64,000 nucleotides of DNA. Source: Ilyomonas limi (GTDB lineage: Bacteria > Bacteroidota > Bacteroidia > Chitinophagales > Chitinophagaceae). The stretch spans positions 62,001-126,000 of the forward strand of contig NZ_SZQL01000010.1 of the NCBI RefSeq assembly GCF_005233845.1. The letters run 5' to 3'. Position numbers and translations under genes: made by a program. The notes beneath the pieces are model-generated. The model was not told where the DNA came from, did not search any database, and saw only the letters and a list, made by a program, of their open reading frames with translations. Below are positions 1 to 8,805 of this stretch, piece after piece; position 1 is the stretch's first letter; the number at the start of each line of letters is the position of its first letter.

Positions 1-924
1 GCGATAAGGATAAGAAGTAGGTACTGTATTCATATCGCCACAATAAATTACCGGGTAAGAACTGGTATCCAGCACGTTGCGGATAATGGTTGCCTCGCGC
101 TGATGCTCTACCTCGGTATTGCGCATTCTTTGCTGAACATTATCTTTATAAGAATATAACTTCTTCATCATGTGGCGCTCGCCACCGTCGTAGCCATAAT
201 CCGACTCTGGAAAAAGAAAAAAGGAGAATAAATGTGCCGTAGCTACGCGTACTCTTTTGCCTTGCAGCATCACATCGGCATACAACATACTCTCGTTGCG
301 GCCGTCGTATGTAAAATGTATTTGCCCTGAATCTACAAATGGTGTTTTGCTGCAAATCGCAACACCCTGGTACAGCGTTGCCCATGGAGTTTTGGTGATC
401 CGGTCGTTGGATTGAAGAATGTACTTATACCCGAGCGAATCCAGTTCTTTTCTTACACTGGCAAGTTTTGGATTGCCCACCAATGTATTGTATTCCTGCA
501 GGCACAATACATTGGGGTTGTAGCCTGTAATCATTTCCAGCATTTCTTTTCTGGTCTCGCCTTTATGAGAAGACAGGGGATGGGCATTTATAAAATCAGC
601 CACATTCCAGGTAAGGACACGCAAAGTATTCCTTTCTTTAGCAGCATTCCAATGGCTGCCCGGAGATACAGCTATTGTTTGGGATAAATTATATAATCCA
701 ATTACGAGCAATGTCAGTAAAACATAACCCAATTTTTTATGGATGAACAGGCTGATAACAGCCAAAATTATCATGGCTGCAAACAGGTAAGGAAAGGCAA
801 TAGCAAAAAATATGATATAGCTAAAAACGGCAGGCGGTATAAATCTGCTGCAGGCTGCAATAAGGAAGATTACTGAAAAAACAGAACAAAACAGTATCCA
901 GCAAACCTTTAAAAAATGCTTCAT
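1..924 (-). CDS. Endonuclease/exonuclease/phosphatase (EEP) family protein, 3' end cut by window
   Basis: An open frame of 308 codons runs from an ATG at 924 to the first base of the window with no stop, so the C-terminus is missing. The first ~80 residues hold hydrophobic segments (membrane anchor). After them comes an EEP-fold core with LRVLTWNVADF (strand plus metal-site Asn), NVLCLQEYN (catalytic Glu), VATAHLFS, and near the edge VIYCGDMNTVP (Asp/Asn of the GDxN motif). The family hydrolyses phosphodiesters or phosphomonoesters; the substrate cannot be told from sequence. It starts 12 bases after the pseudo-rhomboid stop, so it is very probably co-transcribed with the two rhomboid genes. 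Confident of the family, not of the substrate. Confidence 0.85.
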   Translation of the reverse strand, partial: MKHFLKVCWILFCSVFSVIFLIAACSRFIPPAVFSYIIFFAIAFPYLFAAMIILAVISLFIHKKLGYVLLTLLVIGLYNLSQTIAVSPGSHWNAAKERNTLRVLTWNVADFINAHPLSSHKGETRKEMLEMITGYNPNVLCLQEYNTLVGNPKLASVRKELDSLGYKYILQSNDRITKTPWATLYQGVAICSKTPFVDSGQIHFTYDGRNESMLYADVMLQGKRVRVATAHLFSFFLFPESDYGYDGGERHMMKKLYSYKDNVQQRMRNTEVEHQREATIIRNVLDTSSYPVIYCGDMNTVPTSYPYR

Positions 925-936
925 TATAAAGGTTTA

Positions 937-1863
937 TCAAAAATCTTCTTTGCTGGCTTTTTTCAAAAATTCTTTCTCGTCATTGCTCAGGGAGGAGTAA
1001 CCATCTTCGTTTATTTTATCCAGTATTTCATCCAGCCGCTGCTGTGAAAAACGGGACATTTTTTCAAACGGTTTTTTGGTTGTTTTATAAAATATCTGCT
1101 GTTTGATGGATGGTTTATTGTATTTTTTATCTGGATTGCACAGGTCGTTTACCCAGTTGGCGAGGCTTATCATCCATGCACCCGGGTCTCTGCCTTTTTG
1201 CAATTGTTTTACATACAAATAACCCACGCCTGCACCAGCTAAGTGTGCTACCGCTGTGCCTGCATTGCCACTTGCAACAGTAGCATAATCAAATGCAACA
1301 AAAATAAGCGTAAGCACCCACAGTGGTATGCCGCCGTTGAGCATGGGCAGCAGCCGGTAGTTGGGTGCAAAAGTAGTGGTAGCTACGGCAATAGTCATTA
1401 CAGCAGTGCCGCCGCCAATCATAGGGTGTACCGCGCCAATATTTGCACGTAAAGCGGGGAAAGCATAAAAAGTAAGTACAAAAAACAAGGCGCCTGCCAG
1501 TCCGCCGTAGATGTACAACGGAATAATTTTTTTGTTGCCGGTAAGGTCTTGCAGTATATAGCCAAATCCCCACAGCCATAGTAAGGTGCTGATAAGCCCC
1601 CATACACTATCGTGGGTAATCATATAGGTAAAAATGGTCCAAGGACGGGCAAACAGTTTGCCTGCCTGCGCGGGCAGCGTAATCCAATCGAGCACCTGTG
1701 TATAAAACTGAGGCAAGCCACCGGCATCGGCTAAAACATAAATGATTTTTATAAAACTAATCAGCACAAAAACAACCGCATTAATGACGATGAGCCACAC
1801 CAATGCATTATTGTCGGCGCCCAGCAAAATAGAATTCCGTCTGTTCTGTTGCATCACACCCAT
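937..1863 (-). CDS. Rhomboid-family membrane protein, catalytic residues degenerate (pseudo-rhomboid)
   Basis: 308 aa. Six or more hydrophobic segments with rhomboid topology, then a ~90-aa cytosolic tail ending in a DUF6576-like helix pair (RLDEILDKINEDGYSSLS). Aligned by eye with the neighbouring intact rhomboid, the first motif HGSLAHIFGNM is replaced by HDSVWGLISTLLW, which lacks the second His and the Asn. The catalytic GASGA is replaced by IGGGTAV, so the nucleophile Ser is absent. The C-terminal membrane His is kept (AVAHLAGA). By family knowledge such proteins (compare iRhoms and derlins) bind membrane clients without cleaving them; that role here is inference. It lies 54 bases downstream of the active rhomboid in one minus-strand operon. 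Confidence 0.85.
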   Translation of the reverse strand: MGVMQQNRRNSILLGADNNALVWLIVINAVVFVLISFIKIIYVLADAGGLPQFYTQVLDWITLPAQAGKLFARPWTIFTYMITHDSVWGLISTLLWLWGFGYILQDLTGNKKIIPLYIYGGLAGALFFVLTFYAFPALRANIGAVHPMIGGGTAVMTIAVATTTFAPNYRLLPMLNGGIPLWVLTLIFVAFDYATVASGNAGTAVAHLAGAGVGYLYVKQLQKGRDPGAWMISLANWVNDLCNPDKKYNKPSIKQQIFYKTTKKPFEKMSRFSQQRLDEILDKINEDGYSSLSNDEKEFLKKASKEDF

Positions 1864-1917
1864 AAATATATAAAGTTTTCAAAATTGCTTATTAAATGTC
1901 GGAAATCCTGTTAAGTT

Positions 1918-2622
1918 TTAATAAAAATTCCGGCGGTTATTTTTATTCCAGAAATATACTAAAATAAATCCAACCAATGCACCGCCAAGATGCGCCACGT
2001 GTGCTACATTATCGCCCGCACTGTTTTGAATAGCGGTTAGCAATTCAAAAGCCGCATACATAATGACGAACCATTTGGCTTTTATTGGAAACAAAAAGTA
2101 CAAATAGATATATGTATTCGGAAATAAATATCCAAATGCCGCAAGGCAGCCAAACACTGCACCTGATGCACCTAAAGTAGGCTCGTCAATAATTGCAAAG
2201 ACCCTGTCTCTGTACGCCTGTTGTTCAGCATAACCCAATGCATTATACTGCTGTAGCAAGTTATGGGTTTCAACATACAACACAATCATGTGGCACAAGG
2301 CAGCGCCCAAACCACACACTATGTAAAAAATCAAAAAACGTTTTGGTCCCCACAAATTTTCCAGTACGGCACCAAACATCCACAATGCAAGCATATTGCC
2401 GAAAATGTGCGCAAGGCTGCCGTGCATAAACATGTGCGTGATAAACTGCCAGGGTTTAAATAAGGGACTTTGAAAGGTATGCAGGGCAAACACATCGTTG
2501 AGCGAAAAGCCAAGTCTGTCGCCAAATACATTCTGTGCCAGAAATACCAGCCCATTAATGATCAATAAATTTTTAATAACCGTAGGTAAAATCTGAAAAC
2601 GTCCGGGTCTAAATTCAGTCAT
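1918..2622 (-). CDS. Rhomboid family intramembrane serine protease
   Basis: 234 aa from the ATG at 2622 (MTEFRPGRFQ). Upstream in-frame codons encode a non-conserved Cys/Arg-rich stretch, so the internal start is preferred. The motifs are complete: HGSLAHIFGNM (first catalytic loop and oxyanion residues), GASGAVFG (nucleophile Ser) and HVAHLGGALVG (catalytic His). Six to seven membrane segments are visible. Rhomboids cleave transmembrane helices of client proteins within the inner membrane. There is an unusually long polar loop between the third and fourth helices (about residues 115-140). The gene is followed by a pseudo-rhomboid and an EEP hydrolase in the same direction. Substrate unknown. 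Confidence 0.93.
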   Translation of the reverse strand: MTEFRPGRFQILPTVIKNLLIINGLVFLAQNVFGDRLGFSLNDVFALHTFQSPLFKPWQFITHMFMHGSLAHIFGNMLALWMFGAVLENLWGPKRFLIFYIVCGLGAALCHMIVLYVETHNLLQQYNALGYAEQQAYRDRVFAIIDEPTLGASGAVFGCLAAFGYLFPNTYIYLYFLFPIKAKWFVIMYAAFELLTAIQNSAGDNVAHVAHLGGALVGFILVYFWNKNNRRNFY

Positions 2623-2723
2623 GTGTGTGCTGGTATTTTTCTTTGTATCTAAATATACGAGACAAGCGCGCCGAATACATAGTTGCACCGGCAAGTATTT
2701 TTGCAAAAATTATGCACATTGTT

Positions 2724-4145
2724 TTACCGCAACTTCAATTGCACCACATTCTCAATGTGTAATGTATGCGGAAACATATCCACCGGCTGCACGCGCGTTA
2801 CTGCATATTTTGCATCCAGCAGTGCCAGGTCGCGCGCCTGGGTAGCCGGGTTGCAGCTTACATACACAACAAGCGGTGCCGCAATATCGAGCAGTTTATT
2901 TACCAGTTTTTCGTGCATACCGGCGCGCGGCGGATCGGTAATAATCACATCAGGACGGCCATGCTCCGCAAAAAAGTCATCGTTGCATATCGTTACTACA
3001 TCGCCGGTAAAAAACTGCGCATGGTTGATATTGTTGAGTGCTGCATTTTCGCGTGCATCTGCTATGGCTTCTTCTACCATTTCTACCCCAATAATTTTTT
3101 TTGCCAAAGCACTTACAAAAATACCAATACTGCCAGTGCCGCAATATAAGTCATACACCGTTTGCGTGCCATCCAATTCTGCAAACTGGCGTGTAATAGC
3201 GTACAGTACTTCGCCCTGCAAACTATTGGTTTGAAAAAAAGATTTCGGACTAATCTTGAAATAATAGTCTTCTAACTTTTCTGTTATAAAACCCTTGCCA
3301 TGCACCACTTGCGGCTCCAGGTCGTACAAACTATCATTTTTTTTGGTATTAATGGTAAATAATAAAGTAGTGATTTGAGGAAATTGTTGTAGCAATAGTG
3401 TTTGCAATGCCTGCTGATGTTGGTTGTCTTCGTAGCCAACCACCACATTTACCATGAGTTCGCCGGTTGTTGTTGTGCGTACCTGCATTGTGCGCAGCCA
3501 GCCGTGATGCCCTTTGATGTCGTAAAAAGGCAACTGGTTATCTTTTGCATATTGTGCAATGGTTTTACGCAACGCATTGGTTGGCTCCTCCTGCAAGTGG
3601 CAAATATCAATTTCCACTACTTTATCAAACACACCTTTTGCATGGTAGCCCGCTACATCTTTGTAATGCGCACTGGCGGCTTCTTCGCGGCTCAGTTGTT
3701 TAAATTCCTCATCGGGAATATAGCGCTTGTTAGAAAAGGTATATTCCAGCTTGTTGCGATAGCGAATGGTGTGCTGGCAACCGGCAATAGACTGTATTTG
3801 GGGCAGTTGTATTTTACCAATGCGGGTAAGATTATCTACCACTTGTTGCTGCTTGTATTGCAACTGTTTTTCATAAGGCAAATGCTGCCACTGGCAGCCA
3901 CCGCATACACCAAAATGCCTGCAAAAAGGCTGTACTCTTTCGGTTGAATATTTTTTAAAATGCAGCGGAAAACCCTCAGCCCAGTCCTTTTTGTTTTTAT
4001 ACAACTGCACATCCACTACATCGCCGGGCACTACATTCTCTATAAACACAGCTTTGCCTTCCACACGGCTGATGCACTTGCCTTCTGCAGCATAATTTTC
4101 TACTAAAACGTTTGATAAAATAACAGGTTTTTGCTTATGTCTCAC
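2724..4145 (-). CDS. rlmD: 23S rRNA (uracil-C5)-methyltransferase RlmD/RumA type
   Basis: 473 aa from a GTG start at 4145; no in-frame ATG lies near the N-terminus. Order of domains: TRAM RNA-binding domain (about residues 8-65), 4Fe-4S cysteines in CRHFGVCGGC plus a later Cys in DICHLQ, then a SAM methyltransferase core with DLYCGTGSIGIF and DVIITDPPRAGM, and the catalytic Cys in VSCNPATQARDL. The enzyme makes m5U in 23S rRNA (U1939 in E. coli numbering) or is a close RumA/TrmA-type paralogue. A good promoter -10 (TACATTTG) ends 6 bases before the GTG, which implies a very short or absent leader. No partner genes are needed. Confidence 0.92.
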   Translation of the reverse strand: MRHKQKPVILSNVLVENYAAEGKCISRVEGKAVFIENVVPGDVVDVQLYKNKKDWAEGFPLHFKKYSTERVQPFCRHFGVCGGCQWQHLPYEKQLQYKQQQVVDNLTRIGKIQLPQIQSIAGCQHTIRYRNKLEYTFSNKRYIPDEEFKQLSREEAASAHYKDVAGYHAKGVFDKVVEIDICHLQEEPTNALRKTIAQYAKDNQLPFYDIKGHHGWLRTMQVRTTTTGELMVNVVVGYEDNQHQQALQTLLLQQFPQITTLLFTINTKKNDSLYDLEPQVVHGKGFITEKLEDYYFKISPKSFFQTNSLQGEVLYAITRQFAELDGTQTVYDLYCGTGSIGIFVSALAKKIIGVEMVEEAIADARENAALNNINHAQFFTGDVVTICNDDFFAEHGRPDVIITDPPRAGMHEKLVNKLLDIAAPLVVYVSCNPATQARDLALLDAKYAVTRVQPVDMFPHTLHIENVVQLKLR

Positions 4146-4150
4146 GGGTG

Positions 4151-4181
4151 CAAATGTAAGGTGCAGCCCCCAGCCCCTAAA
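4151..4181 (-). promoter_or_regulatory. Candidate promoter of rlmD
   Basis: On the minus strand the -10 box TACATTTG (4158 to 4151) is an exact match to the Bacteroidota TAnnTTTG consensus. A TTTA at 4181 to 4178, 19 bases upstream, can serve as the -33 element and lies inside the 4165-4371 repeat. The expected transcription start (about 4144-4146) coincides with the GTG start codon, suggesting a leaderless mRNA. Based on pattern only. Confidence 0.4.
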
Positions 4182-4371
4182 GGGGAGTTTGGATGCTGCG
4201 TAGATATTTGTAGATTGATTTTTAAAATCATCTTTACAAAATAAATTTGTATGGTAAGGTACATTGCTGCACCCGTGGTGTAATAAAAATCTTTTTGGAA
4301 TAATTTTAAATTAGAAATCACATTCCGACAAACCAGGCTATATCCAAGCTCCTCTTTAGGGGTTGGGGGCT
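4165..4371. repeat. 207-bp element with 29-bp terminal inverted repeats
   Basis: The left arm (4165-4193, core AGCCCCTAAAGGGG) and right arm (4343-4371, core CCTCTTTAGGGG) are inverted copies matching at 26 of 29 positions. The interior is AT-rich and non-coding. This CCCCTAAAGGGG-type palindrome is familiar to me as a dispersed intergenic repeat in Bacteroidota (recollection, not searched). The right arm reads into the neighbouring YkgJ-type gene and supplies its final codons; the left arm abuts the rlmD promoter. No transposase is encoded, so it would be a non-autonomous element. No clear target duplication is visible. Confidence 0.7.
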
Positions 4372-4844
4372 TTGCTTAGTTTCTCCAACACAAAAACTAC
4401 AATAGGACAGAATGTGGAATTTTTTAATGTAATATTCGGACGTTTCAATAACACATCCTCATCGGTGTAAGGAAAACGCTCGCAGTCGGAAGGACGTACA
4501 TCATAAATAGTGCAATAATTGTCGGCGCCAAGAAAAGAACAAGGCGTGCTTTTTACTACATAATCGCCTTCTTCATCCAGCTTCAAATACGTATCTATAA
4601 AAACACTTTCTTTCAGCTTTAAATGCTTGCTGATGCGCTTGATGTCGGGTGTTTTAAAACGCGGCGAATAGTTTTTGCAGCAGGCAGCACAATTTAGACA
4701 GTTGACATTTTCAAAAGCTGCTTCGTGTGCATCGGGCAATTGCTTCAACACTTTATTTTTATCAGCACGTTGCAGCCATTGCTTGTATTGCTTTTGATGG
4801 TCTGCCGAGCGCTTTTGCCAGTTACTGTTTAAAAAATCTGCCAT
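4356..4844 (-). CDS. YkgJ-family cysteine-cluster (zinc/iron-chelating) protein
   Basis: 162 aa from ATG 4844. The Cys signature of UPF0153/YkgJ is clear: NCLNCAACCKNY at about residues 48-59, then PCSFLGADNYCTIYDVRPSDCERFPY about 55 residues later. These cysteines are predicted to bind a metal or Fe-S cluster; the biochemical role of the family is not settled. The protein is soluble with a basic helical N-terminus. Its last residues (KAPNP) and stop codon are encoded by the right arm of the 4165-4371 repeat, so the native C-terminus was probably replaced. Stand-alone gene on the minus strand. Confidence 0.88.
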   Translation of the reverse strand: MADFLNSNWQKRSADHQKQYKQWLQRADKNKVLKQLPDAHEAAFENVNCLNCAACCKNYSPRFKTPDIKRISKHLKLKESVFIDTYLKLDEEGDYVVKSTPCSFLGADNYCTIYDVRPSDCERFPYTDEDVLLKRPNITLKNSTFCPIVVFVLEKLSKAPNP

Positions 4845-4959
4845 TGCGCTGCAAAGCTATTCCGTTTTGTGTAAAAACTTCGTTGTGTAAATGCTAAACC
4901 GAAAATGTATTCAGGATAATATTTTGATAAAAATTCCTTTTCTTTAGTGTAATTATTTT

Positions 4960-6825
4960 CTACCGTAAAAGCACCAACATGCCTTTACTTATTTTTTGTA
5001 CACCGTTGTACTCATAAGATGCTACGTAAATATAAGTGCCTGTTGTTGTAGCATTTTTATACATACCGCTCCATTTTTGTGCTGGCGCTTTACTGGTGAA
5101 GATAAGTGCACCCAAACGGTTGTAAATGCGTAATGTATATTTCTTGAGTAAAGTAATATTTCCAGCAGGTCCAAAAACATCATTTAGCCCATCGCCATTG
5201 GGTGTAAATGCAGATGGAAAATAAACATCCCCACAATCATTGGTTATCTTTATGGTATCAGCAACAATACAGCCGTCGGCGGTTGTTACTGTTACATAAT
5301 ATACCCCGGCTTTATCAATTTTTCGCTGTGACTTATTACTTAAATCATCCCATATATAGGTGTTGAAATCTCCGGCACTTAAAGTAAGTAGTTCGCCATA
5401 GCAGGTGGTGGTATCGTTGCCTAAGTTGAGCCGTGCCATAGCGGCAGGCTGCAATGTAGCATTAACCGTTGCTGAGCATAAATTTTTATCTGTAACGGTT
5501 ATAGTATAGCCGCCTTCCGGGAGGTTATCAGCCTCAGCAGTATTGCTTATCCCCGGCTGCCAGTTATACCTGTATGGCGCTGTACCACCGGACACATTTA
5601 CCAGGATACTGCCATTGTTTTTATTACAATCAGGCTGCACAACAGCCGTTCCGGTAAGCAGTGGCGTTGGCTCAGCAATGGTAACGGGCACCTGAACCGG
5701 GCAGGTGTTTTCACCACTTACTTCCAGCATAAAATTGCCGGCAGGTAAAGCAGCATCAGGCGTTGTAATGTAGGGCGATGTATTCCAGTTATATTGGTAA
5801 GTACTGGCATCACCTTGTACAACGGCCTGCACATGGGCAGTATCGCCTGCACATGTAATGGGTGTTACGATTTTTACAGATGCAGCAATAATGTGTATGC
5901 TATTGGTTTGGGTTAAAACAATTCCATTGTTGTCGGTGGCAGTAAGATTTACGAGGTAGTTGCCGGGTGCGGAAAAAGTATGTGTTGCCATTTCGCCGTT
6001 CCACTGATTGGCGCTGCCGGAAACTACATCACCAAAATCCCATTGTAAATTGGTAAGACAAGGAGATGCATCGGCTGTAAAGCTAATCGTTGATTCACTT
6101 ACACAACTATAATTGAAAGATATATTAGCCCCATCAGGTGTTTCACCCATAAAAAAATCATCTATACCAAAGCCGTCGTAGTTGTTGTTTTTGTCGCCCG
6201 CACCAAAATAAAACCGGAACATAACCGTCTTGTTGGTGCCGCCGGTAAACGGTAATTTTATTTGTGCTGTTGTCCATTTTCCGCCGGTAGTATCTCCGCC
6301 GCTCCAGCCATCCTGCTCACTTACAAAGTAAATGTCTTTGCAATTGTACCAGCCACTGTTAATGCAATCTTTGGGCTGACCAAAATAGCCAATCTTTATC
6401 CATGTTCTTGCATTATCGGGCGAGTATTGCAGGTTGGCACCATCCCAGTCCCGTTCGGTATCGCAAAAGACTTTGAAGCGGATATAAGGATAATTTAGAG
6501 CAGTCAAATCAAAGCAGGGACTTTGCAGGTAAGAGCGTTCATTATTGTTGTATGCATCTTTGGTAAGTCCGCCGGTAATCCAGCACTTAATACCACTGGC
6601 TGCACTTTTAATAATGTGCTTTTGTGGTGTGCCCCAAGCCCAATCTGCACTCCTGCCATCAGTTGTCCAGCCGGCACTGAGATTTTCAAAATCTTCCTCG
6701 TATGGATAAGTGGTTATTGTGCCATTGCATTGCGCAACAACCGGGTGGCGGCATAGCAAAAAGCAAAGAAATAATGCAACAGCCGTGCAGCTTTTGCGGG
6801 AAGAAAATGATATATGCCAGTTCAT
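4960..6825 (-). CDS. Secreted multidomain protein with PKD, SprB-like repeat and T9SS type B C-terminal domain
   Basis: 621 aa from ATG 6825 (MNWHISF), chosen because a good signal peptide ends at VVAQ (residue 32), and because upstream codons overlap a terminator hairpin. After the signal come a jelly-roll/MAM-like region (about 40-225, motifs FDLTALNYPYIRFK and DGFGIDDF), a PKD-like domain (WDFGD near residue 263), a SprB-like repeat (GGTAPYRYNW), and a gliding-motility-associated CTD from about 534 to the end (FPSAFTPNGDGLNDVF, RIYNRLG, KISKGMLVLLR). The CTD marks it as type IX secretion cargo exported to the surface or medium. Adhesion or substrate binding is likely; no catalytic motif is seen. 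Confidence 0.9.
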   Translation of the reverse strand: MNWHISFSSRKSCTAVALFLCFLLCRHPVVAQCNGTITTYPYEEDFENLSAGWTTDGRSADWAWGTPQKHIIKSAASGIKCWITGGLTKDAYNNNERSYLQSPCFDLTALNYPYIRFKVFCDTERDWDGANLQYSPDNARTWIKIGYFGQPKDCINSGWYNCKDIYFVSEQDGWSGGDTTGGKWTTAQIKLPFTGGTNKTVMFRFYFGAGDKNNNYDGFGIDDFFMGETPDGANISFNYSCVSESTISFTADASPCLTNLQWDFGDVVSGSANQWNGEMATHTFSAPGNYLVNLTATDNNGIVLTQTNSIHIIAASVKIVTPITCAGDTAHVQAVVQGDASTYQYNWNTSPYITTPDAALPAGNFMLEVSGENTCPVQVPVTIAEPTPLLTGTAVVQPDCNKNNGSILVNVSGGTAPYRYNWQPGISNTAEADNLPEGGYTITVTDKNLCSATVNATLQPAAMARLNLGNDTTTCYGELLTLSAGDFNTYIWDDLSNKSQRKIDKAGVYYVTVTTADGCIVADTIKITNDCGDVYFPSAFTPNGDGLNDVFGPAGNITLLKKYTLRIYNRLGALIFTSKAPAQKWSGMYKNATTTGTYIYVASYEYNGVQKISKGMLVLLR

Positions 6826-6904
6826 AAACCGGAGTAATGCTTTACTGAAAATAGTAAAAATTCGTAGTACGCAGCAGTGAATGTTTTGCAACAACCTATC
6901 ACCA

Positions 6905-6938
6905 AATTCAAAAGCCATCCGGCTGTACCAGATGGCTT
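6905..6938 (-). terminator. Terminator of the ABC-2 exporter operon
   Basis: Inverted arms AAGCCATC (6912-6919) and GATGGCTT (6931-6938) form an 8-bp stem with an 11-base loop. On the minus strand the hairpin is followed by TTTTGAATTT. It lies 42 bases after the permease stop and just upstream of the preferred start of the T9SS cargo gene. Confidence 0.55.
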
Positions 6939-6979
6939 ACGTTTTTGTACTTTTATAAATGAACAGTTCGGAAAATATT

Positions 6980-7771
6980 TTACAAATCAGCCGTTTCCAT
7001 TTTTCTTTTACATACAAAAAAATAAATGGCTAAATAAACGGCTGCCGCAATAAGCATGTATGTAACGTTTGCCGGCTCTATAATCTGCTCTTTCGCATTT
7101 TTGAACAAGGGAAACGGAATCAGATTATCATTGCTTTCGAGCGGAAAATATTGGCCTGCATTGTTGAGGTAATGGCTGGCAGCAAGCGACAACAACTGGT
7201 CAAGTATTTCGGCATATAAAAAATAAATACCTATGGCTATGCCCGAGCGCCTGAACAAAGTAGCAATTACCAAGGCAACCGCAGTATAGCTAAGCGTTTG
7301 GATGAAAAACATGCCTATATATTGTACATTTTGAAAGCTGAAGGCAGCAGCATTTTCATACATACCGAAAAAGAATGCAACCAGGCCAACAATGATTGTG
7401 GAGACCAGTGCAATGAGTACGCACAACATCATTTTTACATAAATAAATTGGGTGCGGCTAAGCCCGTCAATGATATTTTGCCGGTGTGTTTTATACGAGA
7501 ATTCATTGGTCATTAAAATGATAATAATCAGTCCCGGAAAGAACAGCAAATAGCTGCTTACATAACTTATGGTATGCCATACTTCGGGAAACTGAAATGG
7601 CGGTGTGCCAATAAGCATCTGTGCCTGTGGTGCACTGGCAAAAGCATTGTGCTGTGCCGTATAAACAATCTCATTTACACCATAAAGGCTTAAGGCAAAT
7701 AAGGCGCTCAATATCCAAAAGGTACGGTAGTATTTTATTTTCAGCCATTCTATTTTTAAGAGATGCAACAT
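6980..7771 (-). CDS. ABC-2 type transporter permease
   Basis: 263 aa with six hydrophobic segments: about residues 18-38, 70-86, 108-130, 140-162, 163-185 and 235-253. The short N-terminus EWLKIKYYRTFW and TNEFSYKTHRQNIIDGLSR are typical of ABC-2 (NatB/YfiM-like) exporter subunits. It should form the membrane channel for the ATPase encoded 5 bases upstream. The transported substrate is not evident. The pair is terminated by a hairpin just downstream. No accessory protein is adjacent. Confidence 0.87.
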   Translation of the reverse strand: MLHLLKIEWLKIKYYRTFWILSALFALSLYGVNEIVYTAQHNAFASAPQAQMLIGTPPFQFPEVWHTISYVSSYLLFFPGLIIIILMTNEFSYKTHRQNIIDGLSRTQFIYVKMMLCVLIALVSTIIVGLVAFFFGMYENAAAFSFQNVQYIGMFFIQTLSYTAVALVIATLFRRSGIAIGIYFLYAEILDQLLSLAASHYLNNAGQYFPLESNDNLIPFPLFKNAKEQIIEPANVTYMLIAAAVYLAIYFFVCKRKMETADL

Positions 7772-7776
7772 AGCAG

Positions 7777-8667
7777 TTATTGATTAGTGAGTTCGAGAAA
7801 TTTGGTTTCGAGGCTTTTCTTTTTTAGTTGCAAATGGTTCAATACAATACCCTTATTAAAGCAATACTGATTAATTGCTTCGAGATTGGCAGTACCGGCA
7901 GGGTATTTCAACTGAATAACCGTTTCATTTTTACTCATCGAAGTATAACTATTCATTGTTTGCAGTGTGTTGGCCAAAGCTTGCATATTGGTAGCTGCTA
8001 CTTCGGCAATATCTTCGGTTTGCAGCACTTCATCTACTGCGCCGGCAGTAAGTAAGGTGCCTTTTTTAAGAATAGCTACATGCGTACACACTTTTTCCAC
8101 TTCATCCAGCAGGTGGCTTGCCATAATGATGGTTTTGCCGGTAGCCGCCAACCTTTTTATCAAATCTCTTATCTCGGCAATACCCACCGGATCAAGTCCG
8201 TTGGTTGGTTCATCAAAAATTAATACATCGGGGTTGCCGAGCAATGCGGAGGCAATTGCAAGGCGTTGTTTCATACCCAGAGAATAGGTGTTGAAACGGC
8301 TTTTCTTACGCTCATATAAATTTACCTGTTGCAACACTGCATCTATATTTTCTTTACCTTTTTCTTTTATTTCGGCTGCAATGGCGAGGTTTCTTTCGGC
8401 AGATAAATAATGGTAAAAGTTGGGTGTTTCGAGCAAGGTGCCAATATTTTTACGTATGTCGTTTGTTAATGGCTGGTCGTAAAATAACACTGTGCCCGAA
8501 GAGGCTTTCAGTATATTTAATACAATGCCCAGCAGCGTTGTTTTGCCACTGCCATTAGGGCCTAAAATGCCAAATACACTGCCTTCCGGTACTTCAAAAG
8601 ATACATTTCGGAGCGCCTGAATGGCGCCGTATTGTTTACTTAAGTTTTGGATGCTTAGTACATTCAC
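7777..8667 (-). CDS. ABC transporter ATP-binding protein (ABC-2 exporter partner)
   Basis: 296 aa from a GTG start at 8667 (MNVLSIQNLSKQYG). Walker A GPNGSGKTT (about residue 36), Q-loop near LLETPNF, signature YSLGMKQRL, Walker B VLIFDEPTNGLDP, D-loop and switch His in IIMASHLLDEVEK are all present. The ~80-residue C-terminal extension is typical of ABC-2 drug or antibiotic-type exporter ATPases. It is followed directly by the permease gene. No regulator is adjacent; downstream of it the genes run in the same direction but after a separate terminator. Confidence 0.92.
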   Translation of the reverse strand: MNVLSIQNLSKQYGAIQALRNVSFEVPEGSVFGILGPNGSGKTTLLGIVLNILKASSGTVLFYDQPLTNDIRKNIGTLLETPNFYHYLSAERNLAIAAEIKEKGKENIDAVLQQVNLYERKKSRFNTYSLGMKQRLAIASALLGNPDVLIFDEPTNGLDPVGIAEIRDLIKRLAATGKTIIMASHLLDEVEKVCTHVAILKKGTLLTAGAVDEVLQTEDIAEVAATNMQALANTLQTMNSYTSMSKNETVIQLKYPAGTANLEAINQYCFNKGIVLNHLQLKKKSLETKFLELTNQ

Positions 8668-8805
8668 TTAGTATAATTTTTTATGGAAAGATAAGATAAA
8701 GCAGTACAGTGAAAAAGATATTATAAAAGCGGCAAAACACATGTGCTAAACGGTGAATGCACATGGAACAGATTTTAAAAAGTATGAGCTGTTTGCACCG
8801 TTTTT

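Noticed and set aside
2683-3234. Plus-strand frame of 183 codons over the rlmD 3' half
   Set aside because: rlmD has complete family motifs on the other strand and the plus frame matches nothing recognisable.
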